Assembly: GCA_036379935.1 (NCBI GenBank)
Contig: DASVFT010000168.1
Coordinates: 1 to 64,000 of the forward strand
DNA length: 64,000 bases
Direction: 5' to 3'
DNA from: JAOPZW01 sp036379935
GTDB lineage: Bacteria; Actinomycetota; Thermoleophilia; Solirubrobacterales; Solirubrobacteraceae
Below are positions 9,026-18,495 of this stretch, one piece after another. A model generated the notes under the pieces. That model saw only the letters and a list, made by a program, of their open reading frames with translations, was not told the origin of the DNA and made no database searches. Both the position numbers and the translations under genes were made by a program. Each line of letters starts with the position of its first letter. Position 1 is the first letter of the stretch.

Positions 9026-9933
9026 AGCTCCGCGCACACGCTCTCGGTCGTCGCGACGAACTGGTGCGCGGCGGGCAGCAGGTCGCGGTCGCGGTGCCAC
9101 GCGAGCCCGATGACGCGCGGCGGCAGCTCGTCGCCGAGCTCGACCGCGCGCACGCCCGGGAAGCGCGGGTCGACGCTGAGGCGCGGCAGGAGCGCCGCGC
9201 CCATCCCGGAGGCGACGAGCCCATGGATCGTCTCGTCGTCGTTCGAGCGGAAGACGACGCGTGGCGCGCCGCGCAGATGCGTCTCCGGTCGGGTCACGTC
9301 GCGCACCCGGTCGTAGGCGATGAGGTCGAGCGCCGCGATGTCGGCCAGCGTCGGCCGCGCGCCCTCGCCGGCGAGCGGCGAGTCCTCGGGGACGAGGAGC
9401 ATGAACGGGTCGCGCAGCAGCTCGACCGCGACGAAGGGGCCGTCGGCCAGCGGGAAGAGCATGAAGGTGAGGTCGAGCTCGCCGCGCTCGACGAGGCGCA
9501 GGAGCTGACCCTCGTCGGGGCTCTCGACCAGCGCGACCTTGACGTCGGGAAGGGCGGCGGCGAGGCGCCCGACCACGCGCGGAAGGATCTTGGCGCCGAC
9601 GCTGTGATAGGTCCCCACGCGCAGCTCTCCCGCGCTGCCCGCTGCCCACCCCGCGAGGTCGGCCCGGGCGGCGGCGAGCTGGTCGACGACCCGCCGCCCG
9701 TGGCGCAGCAGCAGCTCGCCGGCGGGCGTCAACGCGACGGGGCGCGGCCCGCCCGAGCGCTCGACGAGCCGCGCGCCGACGATCCGCTCGAGCAGCGCGA
9801 GCTGCTGGCTCACGGCCGATTGCGTGTACCCGAGCGACCGCGCCGCGCGGCTGAACGAGCGCTCGCGGGCGATCGCGTCGAGCGCGGCGAGGTGGCGAAT
9901 CTCGACCCCGAGCCAACTATCAGGATCTCTCAT
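9010..9933 (-). CDS. LysR-family transcriptional regulator
   Basis: 307 residues. N-terminal winged helix (SFSRAARSLGYTQSAVSQQ, residues ~25-45) followed by a coiled linker and a periplasmic-binding-protein-like effector domain (GELRVGTYHSVGAKILP onwards). LysR proteins usually regulate a neighbouring operon in response to a small molecule; here the candidates are the importer, the P450 or the flavoprotein/BHMT pair. It lies 65 bases downstream of the P450 gene on the same strand, so it may be cotranscribed with it. Confidence 0.9.
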   Translation of the reverse strand: MRDPDSWLGVEIRHLAALDAIARERSFSRAARSLGYTQSAVSQQLALLERIVGARLVERSGGPRPVALTPAGELLLRHGRRVVDQLAAARADLAGWAAGSAGELRVGTYHSVGAKILPRVVGRLAAALPDVKVALVESPDEGQLLRLVERGELDLTFMLFPLADGPFVAVELLRDPFMLLVPEDSPLAGEGARPTLADIAALDLIAYDRVRDVTRPETHLRGAPRVVFRSNDDETIHGLVASGMGAALLPRLSVDPRFPGVRAVELGDELPPRVIGLAWHRDRDLLPAAHQFVATTESVCAELAGAG

Positions 9934-9998
9934 CGACTTCAAAACTACTCCGAATTGCGCTGATGGATCGCGGGCGGCACGCTGGGCGGCGTGTCCGC

Positions 9999-11170
9999 TC
10001 AGGACCACAGCACGTGCAATGCGGGCGGCTTGCGAAAGACGAGCCCGGAGGGAGCCGACGGGCGTGCCGGATCGAGCCGCAGTGCGGGGAGCCGCTCGAG
10101 CAGGCGGCCGACCGCGGTGTGCGCCTCGAGGCGCGCGAGGTGCATGCCGATGCACACGTGCGGTCCGCGCGCGAAGGCCAGGTGCTGGCGCGCGTTCTCG
10201 CGCCGCACGTCGAAGCGGTCGGGGTCTTTGAACGCGGCGGGGTCGCGGTTGGCCGCGGCCACCGAGACGCGGACGAGGTCGCCTCGCCGGATCGCGGCGC
10301 TGCCCAGTCGCACGTCGGTCGTGGCGTAGCGGTCGACCATGGCCGCCGCCGGCTCGAGCCGCAGCGACTCCTCGACCGCGTTGGGCAGGTGGCCCGGGTC
10401 GGCGCGCACGAGCGCGAGCTGGTCGGCCTCGGAGAGCAGGTGCAGGATCGCGTTGGCGATCATCGCCTCGGTCGTCTCTATACCGCCGAACAGCATCACG
10501 GCGGCGTTCGACACCACCTCGGGGCGCTCGAGGGCGCCGGCTCCGCCGCCGGCGGCGGCGAGCATCGACGACCCGAGCCCATCGTCGAGCACCGGCTCGA
10601 TGGCGGCCGCGAGCTCGGCGAACGCGGCGCGGCCGTGGGCGGGGACGGCGCCCCCGGCGGTGATCTCGTCCACCGCGGCGGCGATCGCCTCGTACCAGCC
10701 GCGCAGGGCCGTCGGGTCGGTGTCCCGCAGGCCCAGCGCGTGGCTGACGACCTGCGTGGCCAGCGGTCCGGCGAAGCTCCGGCGCAGCTCGGCCTCGCCG
10801 GCGGGCCCGAACGCGTCGATCAGCCGATCGACCTCGTTGGTCACGACGTCGGCGAAGCGCTCGCGCACGGCCTCCAGGCGGAACGGCCGGGCGAAGGGCG
10901 CACGGTGGCGCTCGTGCTCCTCGCCGTCGAGCGTGAGCATGCTGGGGCCGACGACGCGGCCGGTCGAGAAGCGCGGGTCGTCGACGGTGAACGTGGTCGC
11001 GTCCTGCATCACTCCGAGCGCGAGGTCGCGGCGCAGGACCAGCCAGCCGCCGAGGGCCGGCAGCCACGCCACCGGCTCGCGCTCGCGCAGGCGGGCGAGC
11101 AGCGCGTGAGCGCTCGGCGCCGCCAGGGCCTCGACGGTGATGCTCGCGCCGTCAGCGACCTCCTCGTCAT
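9999..11170 (-). CDS. cytochrome P450 (start codon apparently lost by a 1-base lesion)
   Basis: About 385-400 residues. I-helix FGGIETTEAM, K-helix EESLR and heme loop FARGPHVCIGMHLA with its Cys ligand are intact, so a soluble class I monooxygenase is expected; it needs a redox partner, none of which is nearby. The reading frame has no ATG or GTG near the expected N-terminus: an ATG at 11170 is one base out of frame, and the only in-frame start (GTG 11207) lies inside the divergent gene. Inserting one base near 11150 would join the ATG to the P450 frame. The substrate is unknown; context suggests N-dealkylation or hydroxylation of an onium compound. Confidence 0.85.
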
Positions 11171-12344
11171 CGGAGGAGGCGTGATGGGGCTGTTCACGGC
11201 GTATCACGCGTCGGAGCGCCTCGGGCGGGTCGTCGTCCTCGAGCGAGGGCTGATCGGCGACCCGACGACGGCTTCGTACGGTCGCACCCGCTCGTTTCGC
11301 AACGACTATATGGACGCCACCTACGCGCGGCTCGCTCACGAGGCCTTTCGCCTGTGGGGCGAGTTCGAACGGCGGACCGCGATGCAGGTGCTCGTCCGCT
11401 GCGGGTGCCTGAACATCGCCAAGCGCTCGGTCACGCCCGACCTGGCCGGCACCTACGCGCAGGTCAGCCACGACACGCTGACCCGGCTGGGCATGAGGAC
11501 GGAGGCGTTCGACCGGCCCGCGCTGCGGCGGCGCTTTCCCTTCCTCGACGCGGACCTCGCGCGCCTGGACGTCGACGCCGGCGTCGTCGACCTGCCCGCC
11601 GTGACGCGCGCGCTGACGCGGGCGCTCGCAGAACGCGGGGTGCGGACGCTGGAGCGCGTCGCCACCACGTCGATCGTGCGCGACGGCGCGCTCCTGCGCG
11701 TGATCACCAACGCCGGCGAGCTCGTGACGCGAGCGCTCGTCGTCACCGCGGGGCATGGGACGAACGACGTGCTCTCGCTGCTGCCCGGCGGCGGGCTGCG
11801 GATCCCGATCGCCAAGGACCGGCCGAGCGAGGCCAAGTACCTCGTTCCCCCCGCCGGCGCGCGGGATCGCTTCACGGCCCCCGCCATGCCGGTCGTCGCC
11901 TATCTCGATACCGGGATCTACTGCCACCCGATCGTCGAGGGGCTCGTCGACGCCGTGAAGATCGGCTACTACAACCCGCCCGACCTGCCGCCTCCGAGCA
12001 CGAGGATCGACGGCATCGCGAGCTTCGTCGAGCACTGCCTGCCGGGCCTGAAGGACGCGGTGGTCCACGACGTGGAGGACGTCGACCAGTGCGACTACGA
12101 CCTCGTGGCGGACGACGATTTCGTGCTCGGGGCGGTCCCGGGCTTCGCGAACGTCTTCGTCGGCGTCGGCTGGCGGGGCACCGGCTACAAGTTCGCGCCC
12201 TGGGTGGGGCGCGTGCTCGCCGAGCTGGCGCTGCAGGAGGGCACCGTCTACGACATCGACCGCTTCGACCCAGCCCGATTCGAAGAAGGGAACAGCAGCC
12301 ATGAGCCGTCCGTCACCGCGGACCCTGCAGCAGCGTCTCTCTGA
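11106..12344 (+). CDS. sarcosine oxidase-like FAD-dependent amine oxidase (DAO family)
   Basis: Rossmann motif LLVIGGGVMGLFTAY begins at ~11157. YGRTRSFRNDY, a QCDYDLVADDDF segment whose Cys aligns with the covalent-FAD Cys of monomeric sarcosine oxidase, and GWRGTGYKFAP near the end all fit the MSOX/N-methyl-amino-acid oxidase family, which demethylates secondary amines to formaldehyde, H2O2 and the primary amine. The only upstream in-frame start is GTG 11106, inside the P450 frame; ATG 11140 would give a better N-terminus but is one base out of frame. The 3' end overlaps the next gene by 44 bases. Confidence 0.85.
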   Translation: MSARRRQGLDGDARAVSDLLVIGGGVMGLFTAYHASERLGRVVVLERGLIGDPTTASYGRTRSFRNDYMDATYARLAHEAFRLWGEFERRTAMQVLVRCGCLNIAKRSVTPDLAGTYAQVSHDTLTRLGMRTEAFDRPALRRRFPFLDADLARLDVDAGVVDLPAVTRALTRALAERGVRTLERVATTSIVRDGALLRVITNAGELVTRALVVTAGHGTNDVLSLLPGGGLRIPIAKDRPSEAKYLVPPAGARDRFTAPAMPVVAYLDTGIYCHPIVEGLVDAVKIGYYNPPDLPPPSTRIDGIASFVEHCLPGLKDAVVHDVEDVDQCDYDLVADDDFVLGAVPGFANVFVGVGWRGTGYKFAPWVGRVLAELALQEGTVYDIDRFDPARFEEGNSSHEPSVTADPAAASL

Positions 12345-13344
12345 CGGCGTCGTCCTCGGCGCCGAGGGCTACGTCTTCGAGCTCGAGCGCCGGGGCTACG
12401 TGCAGGCGGGTCCGTTCGTCCCCGAGGTGATCCTCGACGAGCCCGGCGCGCTGCGCCAGCTGCACCGCGAGCTCCTCCGTGCCGGAGCGGACGTGATGGT
12501 CGCGCTGACCTACTACGCCCATCGCGACAAGCTGCGGGCGGTCGGCCGCGCGGATGACCTGGAGGAGATGAATCGCCAGGCGGTCCGGATCGCCAACGAG
12601 GTCGCCGCCGAGGGTGGAGCCCTGGTGGCCGGCAACATCTGCAATACGTGGTGCTACGACCCCAAGGACCCGGCGGCCTCCGGCGCGGTGGTCCGCGCGC
12701 AGTACGAGGAGCAGCTCGGCTGGGCCGCCGACGAGGGCGTCGACTTCGTGATCGCGGAGACCAACGACTACGTCGGCGAGGCGCTCATCGGCCTGGAGGC
12801 GTGCCGCGAGCTCGGGCTGCCGGCCATGGTCACCTTCGCCAGCGTGCATCCCACGACGACGTACGACGGCTACGACTACGTCGACGCGTGCCGGATCCTC
12901 GCCGACCACGGCGCCACCATCGTGGGGCTCAACTGCTCGCGGGGCCCGGAGACGATGCTGCCGCTGCTCGAGCGCATCCGCGCGTCGGTCGACGTCGCGG
13001 TGGCGGCCCAGCCCGTGCCCTACCGGACCTCCGAGGCGACGCCGGCCTTCCAGTCGCTCGTGTCGGGCGACGGGCGGCCCGCGTTTCCCATCGAGCTCGA
13101 GCCCTTTCAGTGCACGCGGTTCGAGATGGCGGACTTCGCACGCCGCGCCCGCGACATCGGCGTGAGCTACATCGGCGTCTGCTGCGGCGGCGCGCCCCAC
13201 CACGTCCGGGCCATGGCCGAGGCGCTCGGCCGCGAGACGCCGGCAAGCCGCTACTCGCCCGCGATGGAGCTCCATCCCGTCCTCGGGACCGCGCGCGGCG
13301 AGGGTGCGCGCGAGGTCAGGGACGGATGGGCCGGAGCGACGTGA
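12301..13344 (+). CDS. homocysteine S-methyltransferase family protein (betaine-homocysteine methyltransferase-like)
   Basis: 347 residues forming a TIM barrel. The zinc cysteines are visible in GLNCSRGP and GVCCGGAPHH, the pattern of Pfam S-methyl_trans. Members move a methyl group from betaine, dimethylsulfonium compounds or S-methylmethionine to homocysteine. Next to a betaine importer and an N-methyl amine oxidase, a role in taking the first methyl from an onium compound is likely but inferred. The ATG has AAGGGAA upstream and overlaps the flavoprotein gene by 44 bases. Converges with the small gene at 13369. Confidence 0.88.
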   Translation: MSRPSPRTLQQRLSDGVVLGAEGYVFELERRGYVQAGPFVPEVILDEPGALRQLHRELLRAGADVMVALTYYAHRDKLRAVGRADDLEEMNRQAVRIANEVAAEGGALVAGNICNTWCYDPKDPAASGAVVRAQYEEQLGWAADEGVDFVIAETNDYVGEALIGLEACRELGLPAMVTFASVHPTTTYDGYDYVDACRILADHGATIVGLNCSRGPETMLPLLERIRASVDVAVAAQPVPYRTSEATPAFQSLVSGDGRPAFPIELEPFQCTRFEMADFARRARDIGVSYIGVCCGGAPHHVRAMAEALGRETPASRYSPAMELHPVLGTARGEGAREVRDGWAGAT

Positions 13345-13368
13345 CGGCCGCTCCCGGCCGGTCTCAGC

Positions 13369-13698
13369 TCACCGGCTGGAGAGGCAGCGGACGGCGCCCT
13401 GGCGCGGGGTGAGGTCGCCGTTCGCGACCTTGTAGGCAAGGGTGTCCAGGTAGTCGCCCTTGCCGTCGCGCGTGCGGACGGCGGCCTGGCCCGGCGTGAC
13501 GCCGAGCTCCGTCAGCGCGCGGGCGGCCTCGGGGTCGAAGCAGCGCGCCTCCAGCCATCGCGCCGTCGTCTCGTCGTCGAAGCCGAACTGCGTCCACGCC
13601 GCGGCGGCGGCCTCCACGCCGGCGCCGCGGTCGGCGAGCTCCTCGTAGCGTCTGATGGTCTCGGCGCCGGTGGTGGGCGCGGGCTCGTATTCCCTCAT
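13369..13698 (-). CDS. hypothetical 109-residue helical protein
   Basis: No family recognised with confidence. Residues are mostly helix-forming, with a DDETTARWLEARCFDPEAAR stretch and an ELGVTPGQAA segment that looks like a short helix-turn-helix or helical hairpin; no signal peptide. Seven bases follow the stop of the CrtI-like gene upstream, so it is the last gene of the 17513-13369 minus-strand operon. It ends 24 bases from the convergent BHMT-like gene, with a CGGCCG/CGGCCG mini-hairpin between. Confidence 0.65.
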   Translation of the reverse strand: MREYEPAPTTGAETIRRYEELADRGAGVEAAAAAWTQFGFDDETTARWLEARCFDPEAARALTELGVTPGQAAVRTRDGKGDYLDTLAYKVANGDLTPRQGAVRCLSSR

Positions 13699-13705
13699 GG
13701 CGCGC

Positions 13706-15133
13706 TCAGTATCCCGCCCGGAGCGCCGAGCGGGCGGCCCAGTAGCCCGACATCCCGTGCACGCCTCCGCCGGGCGGCGTGGCCGCCGAACACAACAAGA
13801 CTCCCGGTAGCGGCGTCGAGTACGGGTCCACGCGCGCGACCGGCCGCGTGAACAGCTGGCGCACGTCCTGCAGCCCGCCGTTGATGTCGCCGCCCACGTA
13901 GTTGGGGTTGCGCCGCTCGAGCTCCGCGCTGTCCATCGCCGAGCGCGCGGCGACGAGCCGCGAGAAGCCGGGCGCGAAGCGCTCGACCTGCGCCTCGATC
14001 GCCGCGGTCATGTCGCGGGTGGAGCCGTTGGGGACGTGGCAGTAGGCCCAGGCGGTGTGCTTGCCGTCCGGGGCACGCGTGGCGTCGAAGCGGCTGGCCT
14101 GCACGAGCAGCACGAAGGGGCGCTCGGGATGCTTGCCACGGGCAACCGCGTCCTCGCTCGCCTCGAGCTCGTCGAGCGTGCCTCCGAGATGGACGGTCCC
14201 CGCGCGGCCGGCCTCGGAGGCGGTCCACGGAATCGGTCCGTCGAGCGCCCAGTCGAGCTTGAACGCCCCGGGGCCGTAGCGGTAGCCGGCGAGCCGGCGC
14301 CGGTAGCCGCGCGGGAGCCGCGCGGCGGCCAGGGCGATCAGCTGGCGCGGGGTCACGTCCAGGAGCACGGCCCCGCGGCCGACCGCCAGCTCGTCGAGCG
14401 TCGTCACGCGGTGTCCCAGCTCGACGGTGCCGCCGAGCGAGACCAGGTGGGAGGCCAGCGCGTCGGCCAGCCGCTGCGAGCCGCCGCGCGCCACCGGCCA
14501 CCCGACGGCATGGCCGCACACGGCGAGCACGAGGCCGACGGCGGCGCTCACCGGCGCCTGGAGCGACAGCATCGAGTGGGCGGCGCAGCCGGCCAGGAGC
14601 GCCCGCGCACGCTCGCCCTCGAACCGCGAGCGCACGAGCCCGGCGGCCGAGCGCAGCGCGCCCGCGGCGAAGCGCGCGAGCACGAGCGGATGGCGTGGCG
14701 GGCGCAGGGGGTCGAGCACCGCGCCCAGGAGAGCCTCGGCCTGGCGCACCAGCGGCTCGAGCATGCGCCGGTAGGTCGCCTCGTCGGGCCCGAGCTGCGC
14801 CGCCGTCGCGCGCACCGAGCGCTCCAGCATCACCGCGGTGCCGTCGTCGAGCGGATGCGCGAGCGGCGCCGCGGGATGCGCGAAGGCAAGGCCGTGCTCG
14901 GCCAGCGGGAGCGTGCGGAGAAACGGCGAGGCGAGCGCGAGCACGTGGATGGTCGAGCACGTGTCGTGCACGAAGCCCGGCAGCGTCAGCGCCGCGGAGC
15001 GGCATCCACCGCCGAGCGTCTGCTCGCCCTCGAGCACCGTGACGCGCCGCCCCGCTCGGGCCAGCGCGATGGCGGCGGCCAGGCCGTTGGGCCCGGACCC
15101 GACGACGACGGCGGGCGCAGCCAGCCGCGCCAC
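13706..15133 (-). CDS. NAD(P)/FAD-dependent oxidoreductase, phytoene desaturase (CrtI)-like
   Basis: 475 residues from a GTG. The dinucleotide motif VVGSGPNGLAAAIALARAG lies right at the N-terminus and the family C-terminal motif PGVLLCSAATPPGGGVHGM closes the FAD site. HVPNGSTRDMT and NPNYVGGDINGG are typical of the large actinobacterial CrtI-like group whose substrates are mostly unknown; I do not claim carotenoid synthesis because no other crt gene is present. One base separates it from the aminotransferase stop, so the two are coupled. Confidence 0.85.
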   Translation of the reverse strand: MARLAAPAVVVGSGPNGLAAAIALARAGRRVTVLEGEQTLGGGCRSAALTLPGFVHDTCSTIHVLALASPFLRTLPLAEHGLAFAHPAAPLAHPLDDGTAVMLERSVRATAAQLGPDEATYRRMLEPLVRQAEALLGAVLDPLRPPRHPLVLARFAAGALRSAAGLVRSRFEGERARALLAGCAAHSMLSLQAPVSAAVGLVLAVCGHAVGWPVARGGSQRLADALASHLVSLGGTVELGHRVTTLDELAVGRGAVLLDVTPRQLIALAAARLPRGYRRRLAGYRYGPGAFKLDWALDGPIPWTASEAGRAGTVHLGGTLDELEASEDAVARGKHPERPFVLLVQASRFDATRAPDGKHTAWAYCHVPNGSTRDMTAAIEAQVERFAPGFSRLVAARSAMDSAELERRNPNYVGGDINGGLQDVRQLFTRPVARVDPYSTPLPGVLLCSAATPPGGGVHGMSGYWAARSALRAGY

Positions 15134-15134
15134 C

Positions 15135-16517
15135 TCAGCGCCGGCAGTCGCCGAGTGCCTGGTCGAGGATCTCCAGGCCGAGGTCGATCTCCTCGGCGGC
15201 GATGGTGAGCGGCGGGGCGATGCGCAGGACGCTGCCCAGCCCGGCGAACTTGATGATGTTGACGTTGAGGCCGAGCTCGAGGCAGCGCTCGGTGACCGCG
15301 CTTCCGTACCGCGTGTCCGGCGCGCGGGTCTCGCGGTCGCCGACGAGGTCGACGCCGAGCATGAGGCCGACGCCGCGGACGTCGCCGATCGGCTCGTGGC
15401 GCTGCTGGAGCGCTTCGAGCCCGGCCCGCAGGCGGGCGCCCATGGCGACGGCGCGGCTCGTGAGGTCCTCGGCCACGACGGTCCGCAGCACGGCGCGCCC
15501 GACGGCCGCCGGAAGCGGGTCGGAGACGTGCGAGGTGACGTGGAGGAAGCCCTTGTCGAACGCGTCCTGCTCGATCGCGTCGGTCGTGATCGTGGCCGAC
15601 AGCGGCAGCCCGCCACCCAGTGTCTTGGAGAGCGCGACGAAGTCGGGCACCACGTCATGCTGCTCGAAGGCGAACATGGTGCCGACGCGGCCGAGCGCGG
15701 TCTGCGCCTCGTCGACGACGAGCAGCATCCCGCGGTCCTCGCAGTGCTGCTTGAGCGCGGCCAGGTAGCCGTCGGGGAGCGGGACGATGCCGCCGGCGCT
15801 GAGGATCGGCTCGACGATGGCGGCGGCCGGCGCGCCGACCGACTGCGCGTCGGCGAGCGCCATCCCGGCGTGCAGGCAGGTGAGGTCGCAGCGGTCGACG
15901 CAGTGGGCGATCGGGCAGCGGTAGGGGTTCGGCGTCGGCAGGACCATGCTCCCGGGCAGCGCCGGCCCGTAGCCGCGCCGGCCCGCGCTGTAGGTGCTCG
16001 ACGCCGCTCCCGCCGTCATGCCGTGCCAGGAGCCGGCGAAGGCGAGGACCTCGTGGCCGCCGGTGGTGAGCTTGGCCAGGCGCAGCGCCGCCTCGTTGGC
16101 CTCGCTGCCGGTGGAGAGGAAGACCGCGCGCGCCAGCGGCTCGGGGAGGACGGCCATCAGCTCGCGTGCCAGCTCGGTCACGTCGCGCGACAGGAAGCCG
16201 CTGAACAGGTGCACGACCCGCCCGCTGGCCTCGCGCACCGCCTCCAGGATGGCGGGATGGCCATGGCCGAGCGTCGCGCACATCTGCCCCGACGTGAAAT
16301 CGAGGATGCGCCGCCCGTCCTCGGTCGTCAGCCAGCTCCCCTCGGCCCTCTCGACCAGCAGGTCCGAGAAGACGCCGCCGTACCGGATGAGGTGGTCGCG
16401 GCCGGAGCGAGCGGGGCGGCGAGCGGCCTCGCTGGGCGCGGCCCCCGGCGAGGTGGGCGCGCCCTGCGGCGGGGTGGGTGCGGCTTGCGATCGCGTGGGT
16501 GTGGCCATGGCCGACAT
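15135..16517 (-). CDS. class III PLP-dependent aminotransferase (dialkylglycine decarboxylase/omega-aminotransferase-like)
   Basis: 460 residues. After a ~35-residue Ala/Pro/Gln-rich disordered leader, the fold-type I motifs appear: STGSEANEAALRLAK, SWHGMT, VVDEAQTALGRVG and the PLP lysine in ALSKTLGGGLPLSA. That last motif, with LPLSA after the lysine, is closest to 2,2-dialkylglycine decarboxylase, though beta-alanine or GABA-type transaminases are alternatives. Amino group transfer from a breakdown product of the locus is plausible. An ATG at 16508 is an equally good start. Follows CapA by 33 bases and abuts the CrtI-like gene. Confidence 0.9.
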   Translation of the reverse strand: MSAMATPTRSQAAPTPPQGAPTSPGAAPSEAARRPARSGRDHLIRYGGVFSDLLVERAEGSWLTTEDGRRILDFTSGQMCATLGHGHPAILEAVREASGRVVHLFSGFLSRDVTELARELMAVLPEPLARAVFLSTGSEANEAALRLAKLTTGGHEVLAFAGSWHGMTAGAASSTYSAGRRGYGPALPGSMVLPTPNPYRCPIAHCVDRCDLTCLHAGMALADAQSVGAPAAAIVEPILSAGGIVPLPDGYLAALKQHCEDRGMLLVVDEAQTALGRVGTMFAFEQHDVVPDFVALSKTLGGGLPLSATITTDAIEQDAFDKGFLHVTSHVSDPLPAAVGRAVLRTVVAEDLTSRAVAMGARLRAGLEALQQRHEPIGDVRGVGLMLGVDLVGDRETRAPDTRYGSAVTERCLELGLNVNIIKFAGLGSVLRIAPPLTIAAEEIDLGLEILDQALGDCRR

Positions 16518-16550
16518 GTCAGCACGTCGCGGCGGCCCGCGAAGCCCGCC

Positions 16551-17513
16551 TCACGACCGCCAGTCCACCACCAGCCGGCCGTCGCGCTCGGCCACCCGGG
16601 TGCCGAGCGCGGCGCAGTCGGACCGGAAGCGGCGGCGGATCAAGTCCGCCTCGTCACCGGCCGCCAATCGGGTGTGGCAGAACTCGAGCTTGAGCGGGAT
16701 CGCCTCGAGTGACACCGGTCCCTGCCGGTCGAGGATGACGAGGAAGAGGAGGCTCAGGTCGTTGCGAAGCCTCGGGTCGACGGCGTAGTCGTCGACGAAG
16801 TCGCCGAGGTCGTAGAGGACGCCGGGCTGGGCGCCGTGGAACACGTGGGCCGAGTGCCCCGCCACGAGCGTCGCGCCCCGCTCGCGCAGCGCGGTCGCCG
16901 CCGCGCGCACGTAGGGCAGCGGCTCGGAGGTCATGTTCGGGCCCCAGTGCGGGGTGACCAGGACCGCGTCGACGTCCAGCCGGGCCATCGCGCCGGGCAG
17001 CCAGTCCAGGCCCCGCTGCATGTCGACGTAGGCGATGCCGGGGCTCGCCGGACCGGCCGCGAAGTCGGGCGGGTGGTCGCTGCACCCCAGCACGCCCAGC
17101 CGGAACCCGCCGGCCTCGAGCACGGCCGGCGCCCTGGCCTCGTCGCGCTGCCGGCCCGCGCCGACCCACGGGATCCCGGCGGCGCGCAGGTGCTCGAACG
17201 TGTCGAGCAGGCCCTCCGGACCGAAGTCCAGCGCATGGTTGTTGGCGAGCGTCACGCAGTCGACTCCCAGCCGGGTCAACGCCTCCGTGGCGGCGGGCGG
17301 CGCGCGAAAGAAGAACGGCTTGCGAGGGTCCGGCCACGGGGTGCCGCGGTCGGAGATGCAGCACTCGAGGTTGAGCACGAAGAGGTCCGCACCCTGCGTG
17401 ATGGCGAGCACCTCGTCGGCGAAGAGCGCCTCCGCGCCAGTCGAGGCGACGGCGTGCGCCACATGCCGGCCGAGCATGGTGTCGCCGGCGAGGGCCAGCT
17501 TGGCGAGACTCAC
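16551..17513 (-). CDS. CapA-family (poly-gamma-glutamate synthesis type) metallophosphatase-fold protein
   Basis: 320 residues from a GTG. The family pattern is LALAGDTMLGR at the start, VLNLECCISDRG, TLANNHALDFG, PHWGPNM and GHSAHVFHG, giving the two-metal calcineurin-like site of the PGA_cap family. No signal peptide is seen, unlike capsule-associated CapA, so a cytosolic hydrolase role on a small amide or phosphate is possible. Its start is 25 bases from the divergent nitrilase-family gene, so the two promoters must overlap. Confidence 0.85.
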   Translation of the reverse strand: MSLAKLALAGDTMLGRHVAHAVASTGAEALFADEVLAITQGADLFVLNLECCISDRGTPWPDPRKPFFFRAPPAATEALTRLGVDCVTLANNHALDFGPEGLLDTFEHLRAAGIPWVGAGRQRDEARAPAVLEAGGFRLGVLGCSDHPPDFAAGPASPGIAYVDMQRGLDWLPGAMARLDVDAVLVTPHWGPNMTSEPLPYVRAAATALRERGATLVAGHSAHVFHGAQPGVLYDLGDFVDDYAVDPRLRNDLSLLFLVILDRQGPVSLEAIPLKLEFCHTRLAAGDEADLIRRRFRSDCAALGTRVAERDGRLVVDWRS

Positions 17514-17538
17514 GACCGCAGAGGTTAGGCTTGCCGCG

Positions 17539-18336
17539 GTGCTGACCCTGCTCGCTCAACTCGCCGCGGCGGCGGGTGACGTCGAAGGCAACGCCGCCCG
17601 GCTGGCCGACAGCCTCGAGCGCCATCCGGAGGTCGACCTCGCCGTCTTCCCCGAGCTCTTCCTCTGCGGGTACGCCCTCGCGGACCTCGCCAGCGGCGCG
17701 CGGCCACTCGACGCGCCGGAGCTGGGAGTGGTGGCCGAGGCCGCGGCGCGTCATCGGACCGCGGTCGTCGTCGGCTTCGCCGAGGCGCATGCCGGCCGGG
17801 TCGCGAACTCCGCGGCCTGCATCGACGAGCGCGGCGAGCTCGTCGGCGTCTACCGCAAGGCCCAGCTCTTCGGCGGCGAGCGGCGTCACTTCGTGCCCGG
17901 CGAGGAGCTGCTGGTGGCACCGCTGGCCGGGCGCCGGGTGGGCGTCCTGATCTGCTTCGACGTCGAGTTCCCCGAGCTCGCCCGACAGCTGGCGCTCGCC
18001 GGCGCCGACCTGCTGGTCACGGTCTCGGCCAACATGGAGCCCTACTACGCCGACCACGAGCTCGCCACGCGGGCACGCGCGCTCGACAACCGCCTGCCGC
18101 ACCTCTACGCCAACCTCGTCGGCGCCGCCGAAGGACTCGAGTTCGTCGGCGGCAGCCGCTCGATCGGACCCGATGGTGAGGTGCTGGCCGAGTCGGCGCA
18201 TCGGCGCGAGGAGCTGCTCGTGGCGCCGGTGCCGCCGGCGGGGCGCCCCGCGGACGAGGTGGTCGACTACCTCGCGGCCGTTCCGCCGCCGCTCGCGGTG
18301 GTCGCAACCTACGAGCAGCCGGACCCCACGCACTAG
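17539..18336 (+). CDS. carbon-nitrogen hydrolase (nitrilase superfamily amidase)
   Basis: 265 residues from a GTG. The Glu-Lys-Cys catalytic triad is visible in FPELFLCGY (Glu), YRKAQLFGGE (Lys) and LICFDVEFPE (Cys). Length and lack of extra domains fit small omega-amidase/N-carbamoyl-type hydrolases acting on amides. It opens the plus-strand catabolic run, but 159 bases separate it from the first M24 gene, so that gene may have its own promoter. The substrate is unknown. Confidence 0.9.
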   Translation: MLTLLAQLAAAAGDVEGNAARLADSLERHPEVDLAVFPELFLCGYALADLASGARPLDAPELGVVAEAAARHRTAVVVGFAEAHAGRVANSAACIDERGELVGVYRKAQLFGGERRHFVPGEELLVAPLAGRRVGVLICFDVEFPELARQLALAGADLLVTVSANMEPYYADHELATRARALDNRLPHLYANLVGAAEGLEFVGGSRSIGPDGEVLAESAHRREELLVAPVPPAGRPADEVVDYLAAVPPPLAVVATYEQPDPTH

Positions 18337-18495
18337 CGCTCGTCCTATCGAGTCGGACAGCACGCGTCCGCCGACGCGATGCGACCGTATCTGTGCCAGA
18401 AGGGTCGTAAACCGTCAGCTTGCATTGCTTCAAGAGGCGAAGTGAGTTACGGTCGCGCCCAAGACCGCGTCATTTCGACGGTTCCAAGCGAACTC

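Noticed and set aside
13706..15133. Carotenoid synthesis from the CrtI-like gene.
   Set aside because: No crtB, crtE or cyclase nearby; the large actinobacterial CrtI-like group has many other roles.
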